A stretch of 64,000 nucleotides of DNA, from assembly GCF_028553885.1 (NCBI RefSeq), contig NZ_CP067169.1:372001-436000 (forward strand), given 5' to 3'. Numbering within the stretch: position 1 is the stretch's first letter; every line of letters begins with the position of its first letter. The DNA comes from Paracoccus aestuarii (GTDB lineage Bacteria > Pseudomonadota > Alphaproteobacteria > Rhodobacterales > Rhodobacteraceae). The notes below the pieces were generated by a model, which saw only the letters and a list, made by a program, of their open reading frames with translations, ran no database searches and was not told the origin of the DNA. The position numbers were made by a program, and so were the translations under genes. Shown piece by piece: positions 47,699-55,006 of this stretch.

Positions 47699-47774
47699 GG
47701 GCCCATAGCTCAGTTGGTAGAGCAACTGACTTTTAATCAGTGGGTCACAGGTTCGAATCCTGTTGGGCTCACCA
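47699..47774 (+). tRNA. tRNA-Lys (TTT)
   Basis: A 76-nt cloverleaf: acceptor GGGCCCA pairs with TGGGCTC, the D-arm has AGCTCAGTTGGTAGAGC, the anticodon loop is CTTTTAA with anticodon TTT, the T-arm is GGTTCGAATCC, and the CCA end is encoded. Its 3' end is the integration site of the element that follows. The copy next to the left end is complete, so the gene stays functional. Confidence 0.98.
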
Positions 47775-47777
47775 CTG
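47758..47777 (+). repeat. Left attachment repeat (attL core) in tRNA-Lys
   Basis: TCCTGTTGGGCTCACCACTG, covering the T-arm end, acceptor 3' strand and CCA of tRNA-Lys plus three bases. An identical copy lies at 60078-60097. Confidence 0.93.
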
Positions 47778-47818
47778 ACTTCCTTTTATCGTTTAGCGTC
47801 AAATGCCTGCGGGGCATG

Positions 47819-47847
47819 TTGTCTAACTGCGCCTAAGCGTTAGACAA
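47819..47847. repeat. Inverted repeat at integrase 3' end, probable arm-type integrase site
   Basis: Perfect 9-bp arms TTGTCTAAC and GTTAGACAA, 11 nt apart, overlapping the integrase stop. The right half (AAGCGTTAGAC, 47835-47845) recurs exactly at 59981-59991 near the other end of the element, as expected for integrase arm sites; it might instead act as a terminator. Confidence 0.5.
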
Positions 47848-48873
47848 TTCTGGTTTCGATTGTAGCGCGGCCATAGCCCGCAGCGCCAGTTTATCCTTGC
47901 CTGCCGCGACTGTGTAGCGCGTGACTTCAGACAAGCTAGCATGGCCGGAAATAGCCATGATTTCGTGAGGCGTGCAGCCAGCTTCAGCCAGTCGGCGGCA
48001 CGCGGCTTTGCGCAGTCCATGCGCGCTGAGATTATCCGGCAAACCCGCCTCACGGACCATCCGCCGAAACCAATTTCCGAAGGACTCGACGGTCAGCGGT
48101 GTGCCGTATGAGGTTGTCAGAAACGTGGGCGCCTCCCTGGACAAGGTGTTCAGCACCTCTGCAAGATCGGGATGCACTGGAAGATGTAGCAAGCTGCCCG
48201 TCTTGCTTTGGCGAACGGTCAGCGTGCTTTCATGCAGATCATGGAATCCTATCCGCACTACGTCGCCCCGCCGCTGCCCCGTATGCAGCAGTAGCATCAT
48301 AGCCAGATGGGCGCGCGTGCCCGGCTTGTGATGCGCCATGTAAGCCGCAATGTGCGACTCTTCCCAGGTCGTGAAACCGCCGCTGCGATGGCGTATCTTG
48401 CGGGCCCCAACGGCTGGGTTGTCAGTCCGCCAACCAAGTTCCATTGAGTGACGAAGCAAGAGCCGCAGCATTGCCAGCGTCTTGTTCGCTGCCGCGGGTG
48501 TAGAGGCCTTGCCTTTCAGAATCTTTTGAATGTGCAGCGGCTGCATTTCCTTCACAACGCGATGCCCGTGTTCTGTCCTGATACGTTCAAGCATGTTGCG
48601 ATAGGTGCGCTTGGTCGAATCCCTCAGTCCCGTGAAGTCAGGGGTCTGATAATAGGATGCGATGAGGGCATTGAAGGTGCCGGTTATCGTTCGTTCGGAA
48701 CCGATCGGCGCGGCGGCACGCTTTTCGGCAGCCTCCCATGCGGCCATGAACTGCGGACTCCACGGCAAACCGGGCAAAGGCGTGCCGGTAATGCGGTGAT
48801 ACTGCCGCACCCTGCCCTGGTGATCGGTGTATATCTTACATCGCGGGGGCGGCTTTCTCAGGATCTTGCTCAT
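47833..48873 (-). CDS. int: Tyrosine recombinase integrase
   Basis: A 346-residue site-specific recombinase that inserts and excises the element at tRNA-Lys. An N-terminal SAM-like core-binding domain (TKRTYRNMLERIRTEHGHRVVKEM) precedes the catalytic domain. The catalytic set is complete: HTGQRRGDVVRI (Arg), QSKTG (Lys), LSAHGLRKAACRRLAE (His-x-x-Arg), MAISGHAS (His) and EVTRYTVAA (Tyr nucleophile). It starts in ATGA overlap with the AlpA-like gene and ends 56 nt from the left attachment core, the usual place for a phage or satellite integrase. Confidence 0.95.
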   Translation of the reverse strand: MSKILRKPPPRCKIYTDHQGRVRQYHRITGTPLPGLPWSPQFMAAWEAAEKRAAAPIGSERTITGTFNALIASYYQTPDFTGLRDSTKRTYRNMLERIRTEHGHRVVKEMQPLHIQKILKGKASTPAAANKTLAMLRLLLRHSMELGWRTDNPAVGARKIRHRSGGFTTWEESHIAAYMAHHKPGTRAHLAMMLLLHTGQRRGDVVRIGFHDLHESTLTVRQSKTGSLLHLPVHPDLAEVLNTLSREAPTFLTTSYGTPLTVESFGNWFRRMVREAGLPDNLSAHGLRKAACRRLAEAGCTPHEIMAISGHASLSEVTRYTVAAGKDKLALRAMAALQSKPELSNA

Positions 48874-49109
48874 AGATCACTCCAACTGTTGAGTTCGGAA
48901 TCAGCATCATGCAGCGCGTCGATTGCCGAATCTAGTTGGCGGACATCCCACACAAGGCGGGAGTCAATCCTGAGAGGCTTGGGCATTCGTCCATCAGTAA
49001 CCAGCTGGTCGAACTTACTCGTGCCCATGTCGATGTAATACGCAGCCTGCGCCCGTGACAGCAGCCGCTTGAAAGGCAGTGGTGCAACTGGCAGGGGCTT
49101 CGCGGTCAT
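48870..49109 (-). CDS. AlpA/MerR-like helix-turn-helix protein (excisionase or regulator)
   Basis: A 79-residue protein with an AlpA/excisionase-type helix-turn-helix: KRLLSRAQAAYYIDMGTSKFDQLVTDGRMPKPLRIDSRLVWDVRQLDSAID. Proteins of this size and type act as excisionases or as satellite activators (AlpA of P4 and of Gram-negative PICIs). Its stop overlaps the integrase start, so it is coupled to integrase production. Tandem hairpins separate it from the structural gene cluster on its downstream-coordinate side. Confidence 0.85.
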   Translation of the reverse strand: MTAKPLPVAPLPFKRLLSRAQAAYYIDMGTSKFDQLVTDGRMPKPLRIDSRLVWDVRQLDSAIDALHDADSELNSWSDL

Positions 49110-49134
49110 TGGACCATCTCAAGTGAGGGAATGG

Positions 49135-49190
49135 CAGCCGCCGGGGAACACGCAAACCCCGGCGGCTGATCGGGCCCATTGTGGGCCGAT
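49135..49190. promoter_or_regulatory. Tandem strong hairpins between decoration gene and alpA
   Basis: First: perfect 12-bp stem CAGCCGCCGGGG/CCCCGGCGGCTG (49135-49168, 10-nt loop). Second: ATCGGGCCCA/TGGGCCGAT with one bulge (49169-49190). They fill the 84-nt gap between the capsid module and the alpA-integrase unit. Without T-runs they may act as terminator, attenuator or RNA stability elements that uncouple the two modules. Confidence 0.55.
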
Positions 49191-49193
49191 AGG

Positions 49194-49523
49194 TTAGGCG
49201 GTCAGCAGACGAACCTTAACGGCAGCACTGTCAGCCGGGGCCGCTTCGATCGCATATCCCAGCAGGGTGTTGCCGCTGGCCGTCGTGGTGGCCAGCTTGT
49301 CCGTCGCGTTCCAGTAGACCTTCCCGCCAAGGCTGAAGGCGTTGGCTGCCACCTTGGGTAGCTCCCAGCAGCCCACGACACACACGTCGACGGGGGCGCC
49401 TGCCGCTGCATCGATCAAGGCCACACCGCGGATGTCGCCCGCGATCACCACGCCGCCCGACAGGACAGCAGCGGGGGCGGGGATGGTCAGGTTGTGACCG
49501 GCTTGAATGAAGTTGCGGGCCAT
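49194..49523 (-). CDS. DUF2190 capsid decoration (cement) protein
   Basis: A 109-residue beta-rich protein of the DUF2190 family, found next to capsid genes where it is thought to decorate or stabilise phage heads. The sequence is Ala/Val/Gly-rich without cysteine motifs (HNLTIPAPAAVLSGGVVIAGDIRGVALIDAAAGAPVDVCVVGCWELPKVAANAFSLGGKVYWNATDK). It is the last gene of the structural cluster, 3 nt after the gpW-like gene. Confidence 0.83.
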   Translation of the reverse strand: MARNFIQAGHNLTIPAPAAVLSGGVVIAGDIRGVALIDAAAGAPVDVCVVGCWELPKVAANAFSLGGKVYWNATDKLATTTASGNTLLGYAIEAAPADSAAVKVRLLTA

Positions 49524-49526
49524 GGG

Positions 49527-49742
49527 TTACAGTCCTTTCGAGGTCTGGAAGCGGACGATCGAAAGCCGCCGCTGTTGAAGGTTTGCGATCTCTGCATCGA
49601 TGGCAGCCAAAGCGCGCGCCATTTCAGCGTCGGATTTGTATTCGACCCGATCGCCGTTAGAGTCCTGCACTGCGCGGGTGCCACTGAACCGCGCATCCTG
49701 CAGCCGGTCCCGCCATTCGGTCAGCTGTGCGGCGCTGGCCAT
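49527..49742 (-). CDS. gpW-like head-tail joining protein
   Basis: A 71-residue protein; lambda gpW, which completes the head before tail joining, has 68. The layout fits: an N-terminal amphipathic helix (SAAQLTEWRDRLQDARFSG), a short beta segment with RVEYKSDAEM, and a long C-terminal helix (RALAAIDAEIANLQQRRLS). The start overlaps the capsid gene stop (TAATG). In a tail-less element this is the part that would have to meet a helper phage tail. Confidence 0.75.
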   Translation of the reverse strand: MASAAQLTEWRDRLQDARFSGTRAVQDSNGDRVEYKSDAEMARALAAIDAEIANLQQRRLSIVRFQTSKGL

Positions 49743-51520
49743 TAGACCAGCCCGGTCGAGCGATAGGCGCCGCGCCAGTCGAGCCAGCCGCAGCCGAAGT
49801 CGAGCCAGGCACGATACTTCAGGCCCAGCGTGTCCCAGGCTTCCTGGCGCTGGATCTGCACGCCCTGCGCGCTGGACAGATAGGCATATTGCAGCGACGG
49901 CACGGCGGCGGGATCGCCCAGGACGAACCATTCGTCGCCTTCGATGCGCGGTTCGATGACCAGTGACAGCTTTGCAGCGAAGACGTTCACGTCGTCCGTG
50001 GTCGCGGCATAGATCGCGGCCAGCAGCTTTTCTGCTGCCGTTTCCAGTTCGGGGCCCACCACCAGATACCGCGGCTTCACCGCAATGATCGTCTCGCCGT
50101 CCAGCCCCTTCACGGTGCGCATGTGCCGACGTGCGGCCGACAGCGCGGTTTCGGACAGCGGCGCGGCCACGGTGTTACCGTGGGACGCATGGAAGACAGG
50201 CACGCCGTCGGCCATTTCCGGGTTTCTGGTCAGCAGCGCGACCAGCTCTTCGGCTTCGGTCTGTGCTGCTGCCGCGCCCATGGCACTGGTCATGTCACCA
50301 AGCAGGCCCAAGTCGTCGTCGATCAGCAGCTTGCGGCTAACATGGATCGCGTGACCGAACGTCTTCAGGCTCATGGTTTCGCCTGCCTCGGCGCGGCTGG
50401 TATGCGTGAATTCGCCGTGCTCCGTCATCTCTTGCAGGCGGCCCATCTCGCCAATGCGAATCGCAGTCGAGGTTTTGAAGTTCGGCAGCGTCCGCTGGCG
50501 GGCCAAAGCCTTCAGCGGGCTTTCGGCAGCCTGATAAGCCTGCGCCGCGACCTTGCCCATGGCATTGCTGACCAGCAGCGGGAAGTCCGAGGTGCTGAGG
50601 CTGCGCGCGAACACCTCGTCCGCGGACAATCCGCGCGTGCTGACACCGGAACGCTGCAGGGCATCGGCTGCCATCTCGCGCAGGGTCACGTTGACATATT
50701 CGCGGCTGGCCGCGGGCAGATCGCCGCCGGCCATGCGGAACGCAAGGGCATCTGCCGCTCGGGTCTGGATCTCAGCAGGGTTGCTGTTGTCGCGGGTGAC
50801 GCGGATCTTCGGCGCCTGGCGCTGGGCCATCGCGTCGCGGGCAGCTGCGCGCACCTCGTCATCGGTGACGCCTTCTGCGTCCAGATCGGCGCCCCATTCG
50901 TCGGGCAGGTTGCAGGCGCCGCGCAGCGTCTCAATCAGCGCGGTTCGGGTTTCGAGGTCAAAAGGCATGGAGTCACTCCGTCGGGTTGCATTTGGGTCGG
51001 CAGGGATCGCGACCAGCGACACCTCTTTGAGATGCCAGCAGGTTGCGGTTTTGGTGCGATTGCCGTTCGCGTCCTTGCCTTCGGCCCAGGTCTCGACGGA
51101 ATAACCGGCACTGAAGGCGCGCAGGGTGCCGTCCTGTACGCGCTGGCGGATCGGCAGAAGGTCGTCAGCGCCGCTGAAGCGCAGCCGGGCCAGTACGTTG
51201 TCGCCGTCAATGCGGACATCATGCACCCGGCCGATCGTCTCGCGCGCCGTGGGGCGGTGATCCGCCAGCAGGGGCCAATCGTCGCCCGACAGCACAAGCC
51301 CGGTGGGGTCAAGTATCTCGATGTAGACGCCGCGCGCGTCCTGCCGCATCACCGGGTGCCGGGTCGCGATGATGGCTTCGATTTCGAGGGACTCGGTGCT
51401 GAAACTGCCAGATGCCGGGGCATCGCGGGTCATCATGGAACCACGATCGGGAACGGCTACACGTGGAATCTGTTTTACGCGATCGGCCTTCTTAGGGTCG
51501 CCTGTAAGCCTGATGTTCAT
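49742..51520 (-). CDS. Prohead protease / major capsid protein fusion
   Basis: A 592-residue fusion. Residues about 40-185 are a U35-type prohead protease: catalytic His in LLADHRP (about 88), Ser in LRAFSAGY (about 137) and the acidic partner near HLKEVSLVAIP (about 166). Residues about 300-592 are a Mu gpT/HK97-like major capsid protein (TSDFPLLVSNAMGK, FGHAIHVSRKLLIDDDLGLL, FVLGDPAAVPSLQYAYLS). The segment between (about 190-300) is charged and helical, fitting a scaffold that the protease would remove. Fusions of this kind are known in some phages; self-cleavage must free the capsid protein. It overlaps the portal stop by ATGA. Confidence 0.88.
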   Translation of the reverse strand: MNIRLTGDPKKADRVKQIPRVAVPDRGSMMTRDAPASGSFSTESLEIEAIIATRHPVMRQDARGVYIEILDPTGLVLSGDDWPLLADHRPTARETIGRVHDVRIDGDNVLARLRFSGADDLLPIRQRVQDGTLRAFSAGYSVETWAEGKDANGNRTKTATCWHLKEVSLVAIPADPNATRRSDSMPFDLETRTALIETLRGACNLPDEWGADLDAEGVTDDEVRAAARDAMAQRQAPKIRVTRDNSNPAEIQTRAADALAFRMAGGDLPAASREYVNVTLREMAADALQRSGVSTRGLSADEVFARSLSTSDFPLLVSNAMGKVAAQAYQAAESPLKALARQRTLPNFKTSTAIRIGEMGRLQEMTEHGEFTHTSRAEAGETMSLKTFGHAIHVSRKLLIDDDLGLLGDMTSAMGAAAAQTEAEELVALLTRNPEMADGVPVFHASHGNTVAAPLSETALSAARRHMRTVKGLDGETIIAVKPRYLVVGPELETAAEKLLAAIYAATTDDVNVFAAKLSLVIEPRIEGDEWFVLGDPAAVPSLQYAYLSSAQGVQIQRQEAWDTLGLKYRAWLDFGCGWLDWRGAYRSTGLV

Positions 51521-52860
51521 GCTTGGATTCCGTTTTGTTCTGTCTGATTTTCGCCGAAGGTGAGGCCCATGGCAGTTTCGCGCTGCCGATCGGCTGCGAT
51601 CTCTGCATCGACTTTGGCCACGTCGTATCCAAGTTGTGCGACTGCTTGCCGCCGGCTGATCAGGCCCATGGCCAACATCTCCCGCGTCGCTTTTGCATCC
51701 GACTCAGGGTCGACCCACTGCGGTTTCGGAAAGTGAACCTCCAGCGGCGTGGTGGGATCAGCCCAATCGCCGCCGCGCAAGCTTTCCAAAAGGTGCCAGC
51801 GGCGCCAGATCGGCGCATAGAAGGCCGGCACAAGTAAAGAATGCTGCACGGCTTCGATCCGGCTGCGGAACTGGATCAGGGCGGTTCGGGCGCTACTGTA
51901 GTTCACCCCACGCATATCGCCCGACAGCAGGAACTCGGGCATCTGCAGGCCAGCCGCAATCTGGCGCAGCGACACGGCCACCAGTTCAACCGATTGTGCC
52001 ATCTGCTGTGGCGTCGTGAATTTCACATCCCAGCCCGCTGGCAGGACTCGCATGGTGCCAGGTTCAAGCGAAACGTCTAGCGGGCTTTCCCCCTCGGCCA
52101 GGGGGCTGGTCGCCGTGCCGTTCTGGTCGATCAGGAAACCGCACATCATGGCCTGGATCTTGGCAGTCACCTGCAGCGCATCCTGCAACTGCGACAGTTC
52201 GTTCAACGGCAGGATGACCGGTGCGAACCATGACAGCCCCCTTGTCTGGCCTGCGCCTTGACGGCGAAAGATATGCAGCACGTCGACCGCATCGACGCGA
52301 ACCGGCGCGCGGAAGGTCTGATACTGATCAGTAGGGCGGGCAGGGCGGAAGTGGTATGCAGCAGGCTGATCGTCTGTGTCATATTCGATGCCCGCTGCGA
52401 TGTAGCGGCCGCCGCCCAATTCGACGCTGTAAGACTCGTCTAGTTGTTCTGCAGGGACATGCTGCAGACGCAGGGCGCCGCTGTTGTCACTACGCAGGAC
52501 AATCAGCGCTTCGCCATCCGTTGCCAGCGAGTCAATCATCTCGCCTTCCAGTGAGGCCAGGCGCGTGTCGGCTGCCCAGTCCGCAAACGCAGTGTCGACC
52601 ACCTCTTCGCCGCTGGTCAGGGTTGCGCCGTACCCCACGAGGGCAGTGCGCAGTATCTCTGCTGCGTTTGTGGCGGTCGGATCATTGAAGCGCAGATGCC
52701 GGGCACGGCCACGCACCTGGGCGGCACCCGCTAGCACTTCGCCACCGGTGGCGCCGAAAGCTGGCGTCGATGGCCACCGCTTCCCGCTGGCACCCTCCAG
52801 CATGCGCACCTGGCGGGGCTGATCAACGCGGCGGCTTATGAGGCGCGACAGGATGCCCAT
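51517..52860 (-). CDS. Phage portal protein (lambda type)
   Basis: A 447-residue portal protein forming the dodecameric ring through which DNA enters the head. Family features are ILRTALVGYGATLTSG near the start, a DGEALIVLR core strand, DVLHIFRRQGAGQTRGLSWFAPVI and LSGDMRGVNYSSARTALIQF. It is 3 nt past the MerR-like gene in reading direction and overlaps the protease-capsid fusion gene, so head assembly genes form one coupled cluster. It is a little shorter than lambda gpB (533). Confidence 0.92.
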   Translation of the reverse strand: MGILSRLISRRVDQPRQVRMLEGASGKRWPSTPAFGATGGEVLAGAAQVRGRARHLRFNDPTATNAAEILRTALVGYGATLTSGEEVVDTAFADWAADTRLASLEGEMIDSLATDGEALIVLRSDNSGALRLQHVPAEQLDESYSVELGGGRYIAAGIEYDTDDQPAAYHFRPARPTDQYQTFRAPVRVDAVDVLHIFRRQGAGQTRGLSWFAPVILPLNELSQLQDALQVTAKIQAMMCGFLIDQNGTATSPLAEGESPLDVSLEPGTMRVLPAGWDVKFTTPQQMAQSVELVAVSLRQIAAGLQMPEFLLSGDMRGVNYSSARTALIQFRSRIEAVQHSLLVPAFYAPIWRRWHLLESLRGGDWADPTTPLEVHFPKPQWVDPESDAKATREMLAMGLISRRQAVAQLGYDVAKVDAEIAADRQRETAMGLTFGENQTEQNGIQA

Positions 52861-52863
52861 GGA

Positions 52864-53409
52864 TCAGGCGCCCGTGTCGGCAGCAGCAAAGGCTGAAATG
52901 AAGTCTCCCAGCAGGCGGTTCAGGCTGATCGGCAGCAGCAGGCGGACCTTCAGACCCTTCATCTGTTCGTGCAGCTTGACTGCGTTGGCGGCCCGGGTGT
53001 TTTTAGCGCGGTGGCCATGCAGTCTGAAAGACAGGCCCTTTTTCCACGGATCTGATTGCTGCCACAGTTCGACATACAGCGTGACCTCGCCACCGCTGCG
53101 GATGGCATCAATGGCAGTCGCAAGGTGGGTCTGCGACTTGTCGATGTCGTTCAGATCAAGTTTGGTGCGCAGGCCGCGCAGCGTCTCTGCATCAAGGCCA
53201 AAATCGAGCAATTCCGAATACAGCCGCGCCATGCAGGCGCCCACCAGATCAAGCCGGCCTTCACGGCGGCCAATGTCCTGGCGATGAACCGGGACAAGGC
53301 CCTTTGCGTCGAACAGGCGAAGCCGACGCAGCAGAACCGCCATCTGTTCATCAGGCATGCGATCAACTGACGCCATGACTTTGGCCGTATCGAGGAAGGT
53401 CAGGGTCAT
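52864..53409 (-). CDS. MerR-like regulator or unknown satellite protein
   Basis: A 181-residue protein of uncertain family. Residues about 15-85 resemble a MerR winged helix followed by its dimer helix (MPDEQMAVLLRRLRLFDAKGLVPVHRQDIGRREGRLDLVGACMARLYSELLDFGLDAETLRGLRTKL). The C-terminal half has a basic stretch (HGHRAKNTRAANAVKLHEQMKGLKVRLLLPISLNRLLGDF). The start was set at the ATG preceded by GGAG; a longer form begins at 53445. It is adjacent to the portal gene (3 nt) but its promoter region carries a 14-bp-arm dyad typical of autoregulation. It could control the switch to capsid production. The family call is tentative. Confidence 0.6.
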   Translation of the reverse strand: MTLTFLDTAKVMASVDRMPDEQMAVLLRRLRLFDAKGLVPVHRQDIGRREGRLDLVGACMARLYSELLDFGLDAETLRGLRTKLDLNDIDKSQTHLATAIDAIRSGGEVTLYVELWQQSDPWKKGLSFRLHGHRAKNTRAANAVKLHEQMKGLKVRLLLPISLNRLLGDFISAFAAADTGA

Positions 53410-53448
53410 CGAGGTCTCCATGTCTACGGCCAATAAATGGCACACCTC

Positions 53449-53481
53449 CCACGGCGTGTCAAATAACTTGACGCGACGTGG
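53449..53481. promoter_or_regulatory. Long dyad operator upstream of the MerR-like gene
   Basis: Imperfect inverted repeat with 14-bp arms (12 of 14 positions match) around a 5-bp centre, the inner part being GTCAA-ATAAC-TTGAC. TTGACA is embedded on the minus strand as a likely -35, with an AT-rich -10 region about 18-19 nt further, a spacing seen in MerR-controlled promoters. TTGACG on the plus strand could drive the divergent small genes. Confidence 0.65.
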
Positions 53482-53686
53482 CAGATAGCATTATTTGGTC
53501 ATGTCCAGACTTCGATTGCCAACAGGCGGCAGGGCGGGTGATCGGCCTGCCGCACACCAAAGCGCTAGCGGATCATCTCCCCGCAACGCGCTGCCTGCGA
53601 TCGGGGATCAGAGTCCGAGGCGCAGGCGCAGGGCGGCAGTTGTTCTTTGAAGCTGCCGCCCATCGCACACAGGGAAAGGAGCCAGC

Positions 53687-53881
53687 ATGTCGCCAGCAGT
53701 ACAGCGCTACGAAGTGAGCCAGATCTTTGCAGAAGCGCGCGCCCGCGGCTTGCCGATGCAATTAGCCTGCGTTGCTGCATTGCGCTGGTTCGAGGTGAAT
53801 CAAATCGCGCCGCCCGTCTCCATTTTGGATTGGCTAGGCGCAGTGCCAACGGCGCAGTGGCGGCCCACGCGGGTGCACTGA
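53687..53881 (+). CDS. Small protein of unknown function in the cargo block
   Basis: A 64-residue protein on the plus strand, opposite to the structural genes. It has an excellent AAAGGAG ribosome site 6 nt before the ATG. The sequence is helical and mildly acidic (YEVSQIFAEARARGLPMQLACVAALRWFEVNQIAPPVSILDWLG). It resembles small phage accessory proteins with no known function. It follows the dyad at 53449-53481, which may control it. The 205 nt between dyad and start show no other gene. Confidence 0.5.
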   Translation: MSPAVQRYEVSQIFAEARARGLPMQLACVAALRWFEVNQIAPPVSILDWLGAVPTAQWRPTRVH

Positions 53882-53911
53882 CAATCAACTATGTGGTCAA
53901 AGTGAATTGAA

Positions 53912-54406
53912 ATGGCAAATCTGCGTACGTTGTGTAGTATCAGCAGCTTTAAATTCTATCATTATTTCAATATGGAAGACTGGCCTTCAATCGCCACAAA
54001 GGGCCTGCTACCGCTATCCAAGCTGCCCTGCCTTCCTGGGGCAAATAGCACACGGTTGCACGAAGATAAGTATGTATATTTCACTAATGTGAACTACTAT
54101 GATATTGCTAAGGTTCCTGACTTTATGTGGCGAAGCAGAAAGCTGGACTTGCCGCATCATATGCGGTGCTACGGGGGTGGCGCTGGAAGAGTGGTGATAA
54201 GTCGTCACTGCGGAATAACTATGAAACTGGACACTTACGTATCCAGATTTTCCGAGATATCTTTCAAATTAGACCATACTTATGAAAAGGTTTATAGCCA
54301 CGGTCAGTGGTTTAAAACTGAGGATCACATAGGCCCAAAGCGTTGGGTTGTCGTAGAACGATTTGATTTAGCAACAAGGCGCTGGGTTGAGGCTAAATCT
54401 CCATAA
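53912..54406 (+). CDS. AT-rich cargo gene, unknown; weak resemblance to ADP-ribosyltransferase fold
   Basis: A 164-residue protein encoded in DNA clearly poorer in GC than the surroundings, which suggests recent acquisition. It has no signal peptide or membrane segment. The N-terminus FKFYHYFNMEDWPSIATKGLLPL resembles the first strand and helix of toxin-type ADP-ribosyltransferases (His then ...I...GL). A VYFTN block and a late VVVERFD would fit the Tyr and Glu of an H-Y-E active site. This is pattern reading only. The ribosome site is weak. Cargo at this place in satellites often acts against phages or other satellites. Confidence 0.5.
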   Translation: MANLRTLCSISSFKFYHYFNMEDWPSIATKGLLPLSKLPCLPGANSTRLHEDKYVYFTNVNYYDIAKVPDFMWRSRKLDLPHHMRCYGGGAGRVVISRHCGITMKLDTYVSRFSEISFKLDHTYEKVYSHGQWFKTEDHIGPKRWVVVERFDLATRRWVEAKSP

Positions 54407-54465
54407 TCACATGTCACTTTTGCCGTGAGAACCACTTAATAAGAGTTGTGGATCAATTAGATAAG

Positions 54466-54512
54466 GTATGTCATCCTGATTCTACCAGCAAAAGGAATCA
54501 GCGATGACATAC
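54466..54512 (+). promoter_or_regulatory. Long inverted repeat enclosing the start of the 57-residue ORF
   Basis: Left arm 54466-54482 and right arm 54495-54512 pair over 17 bp with a single bulged C at 54502; the loop is 12 nt. The right arm contains the ATG at 54504-54506 and part of the AAAAGGA ribosome site. Such a hairpin in the mRNA would hide the start; as DNA it would be a strong operator. Confidence 0.7.
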
Positions 54513-54677
54513 GACGAACAATGTGCAGCAGGCCGCGACCAAGCTGCCTACGCAATCCAAGAATATCAACAGACAGAGGACGCGCCAAAGTTGGTCCAGG
54601 CCATCCGGAAAGCTTCAGTAGATGAAACGGGGTTCGGAGCGGGGTTCTTGTTTGCCGTTGCAGCACGGGTGGCGTGA
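54504..54677 (+). CDS. 57-residue cargo protein, unknown
   Basis: A short reading frame with AAAAGGA upstream of ATG. The protein begins MTYDEQCAAGRDQAAYAIQ, is acidic and helical, and ends in a small hydrophobic stretch (GFGAGFLFAVAARVA). Its stop overlaps the next gene as TGATGA, so both are translated together. The size and coupling resemble a small regulatory or antitoxin partner, but no family is recognised. Its start is buried in a 17-bp hairpin (54466-54512). Confidence 0.5.
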   Translation: MTYDEQCAAGRDQAAYAIQEYQQTEDAPKLVQAIRKASVDETGFGAGFLFAVAARVA

Positions 54678-55006
54678 TGAGCGAAACGGACGAAAAGATT
54701 GCCCGTTTAAAGGCAATCATGTGGACGGGCATAAGTAATAAACCGACGCAGGATGAAATTGCTCAACTCCATAATGAAGTAGAAACGATTTGTGGTGATC
54801 TGTATGAGACACAGCACGACTGGTTGATGAAGCAAGATCCATCCGCACCCCATGTAGGGATCGACTATTTTGAACAGAAGTTACATGGGATGAAGGCAGC
54901 GGTTCTTGCTGCCCTGCGTATTGATCGCGACAGCGTATCTGATGACCTTAATTCATCAAATTTCGAACATTTCTCATATATAGTTGAAAGCGATTTACGG
55001 CATTAG
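54677..55006 (+). CDS. 109-residue cargo protein, unknown
   Basis: A soluble, mostly helical, acidic protein (SETDEKIARLKAIMWTGISNKPTQDEIAQLHNEVETICGDLYETQHDW at the start). It is encoded in AT-rich DNA and translationally coupled to the 57-residue ORF before it. Its stop overlaps the convergent terL stop by 4 nt. No motif, signal peptide or membrane segment is seen. With its partner it could form a two-gene accessory module such as toxin-antitoxin or an anti-helper factor; this is inference only. Confidence 0.55.
   Translation: MSETDEKIARLKAIMWTGISNKPTQDEIAQLHNEVETICGDLYETQHDWLMKQDPSAPHVGIDYFEQKLHGMKAAVLAALRIDRDSVSDDLNSSNFEHFSYIVESDLRH

Noticed and set aside
53565..53888. A 107-codon minus-strand frame with a hydrophobic stretch opposite the small cargo gene
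   Set aside because: No ribosome site, and the plus-strand frame has a near-perfect one; the hydrophobic run is brief and flanked by shadow-type Arg/Ser-rich sequence.
53410..55006. A known toxin-antitoxin or abortive-infection system
   Set aside because: The coupled small genes look like such a module by layout, but no recognised toxin or antitoxin family motif is present, so no name was assigned.
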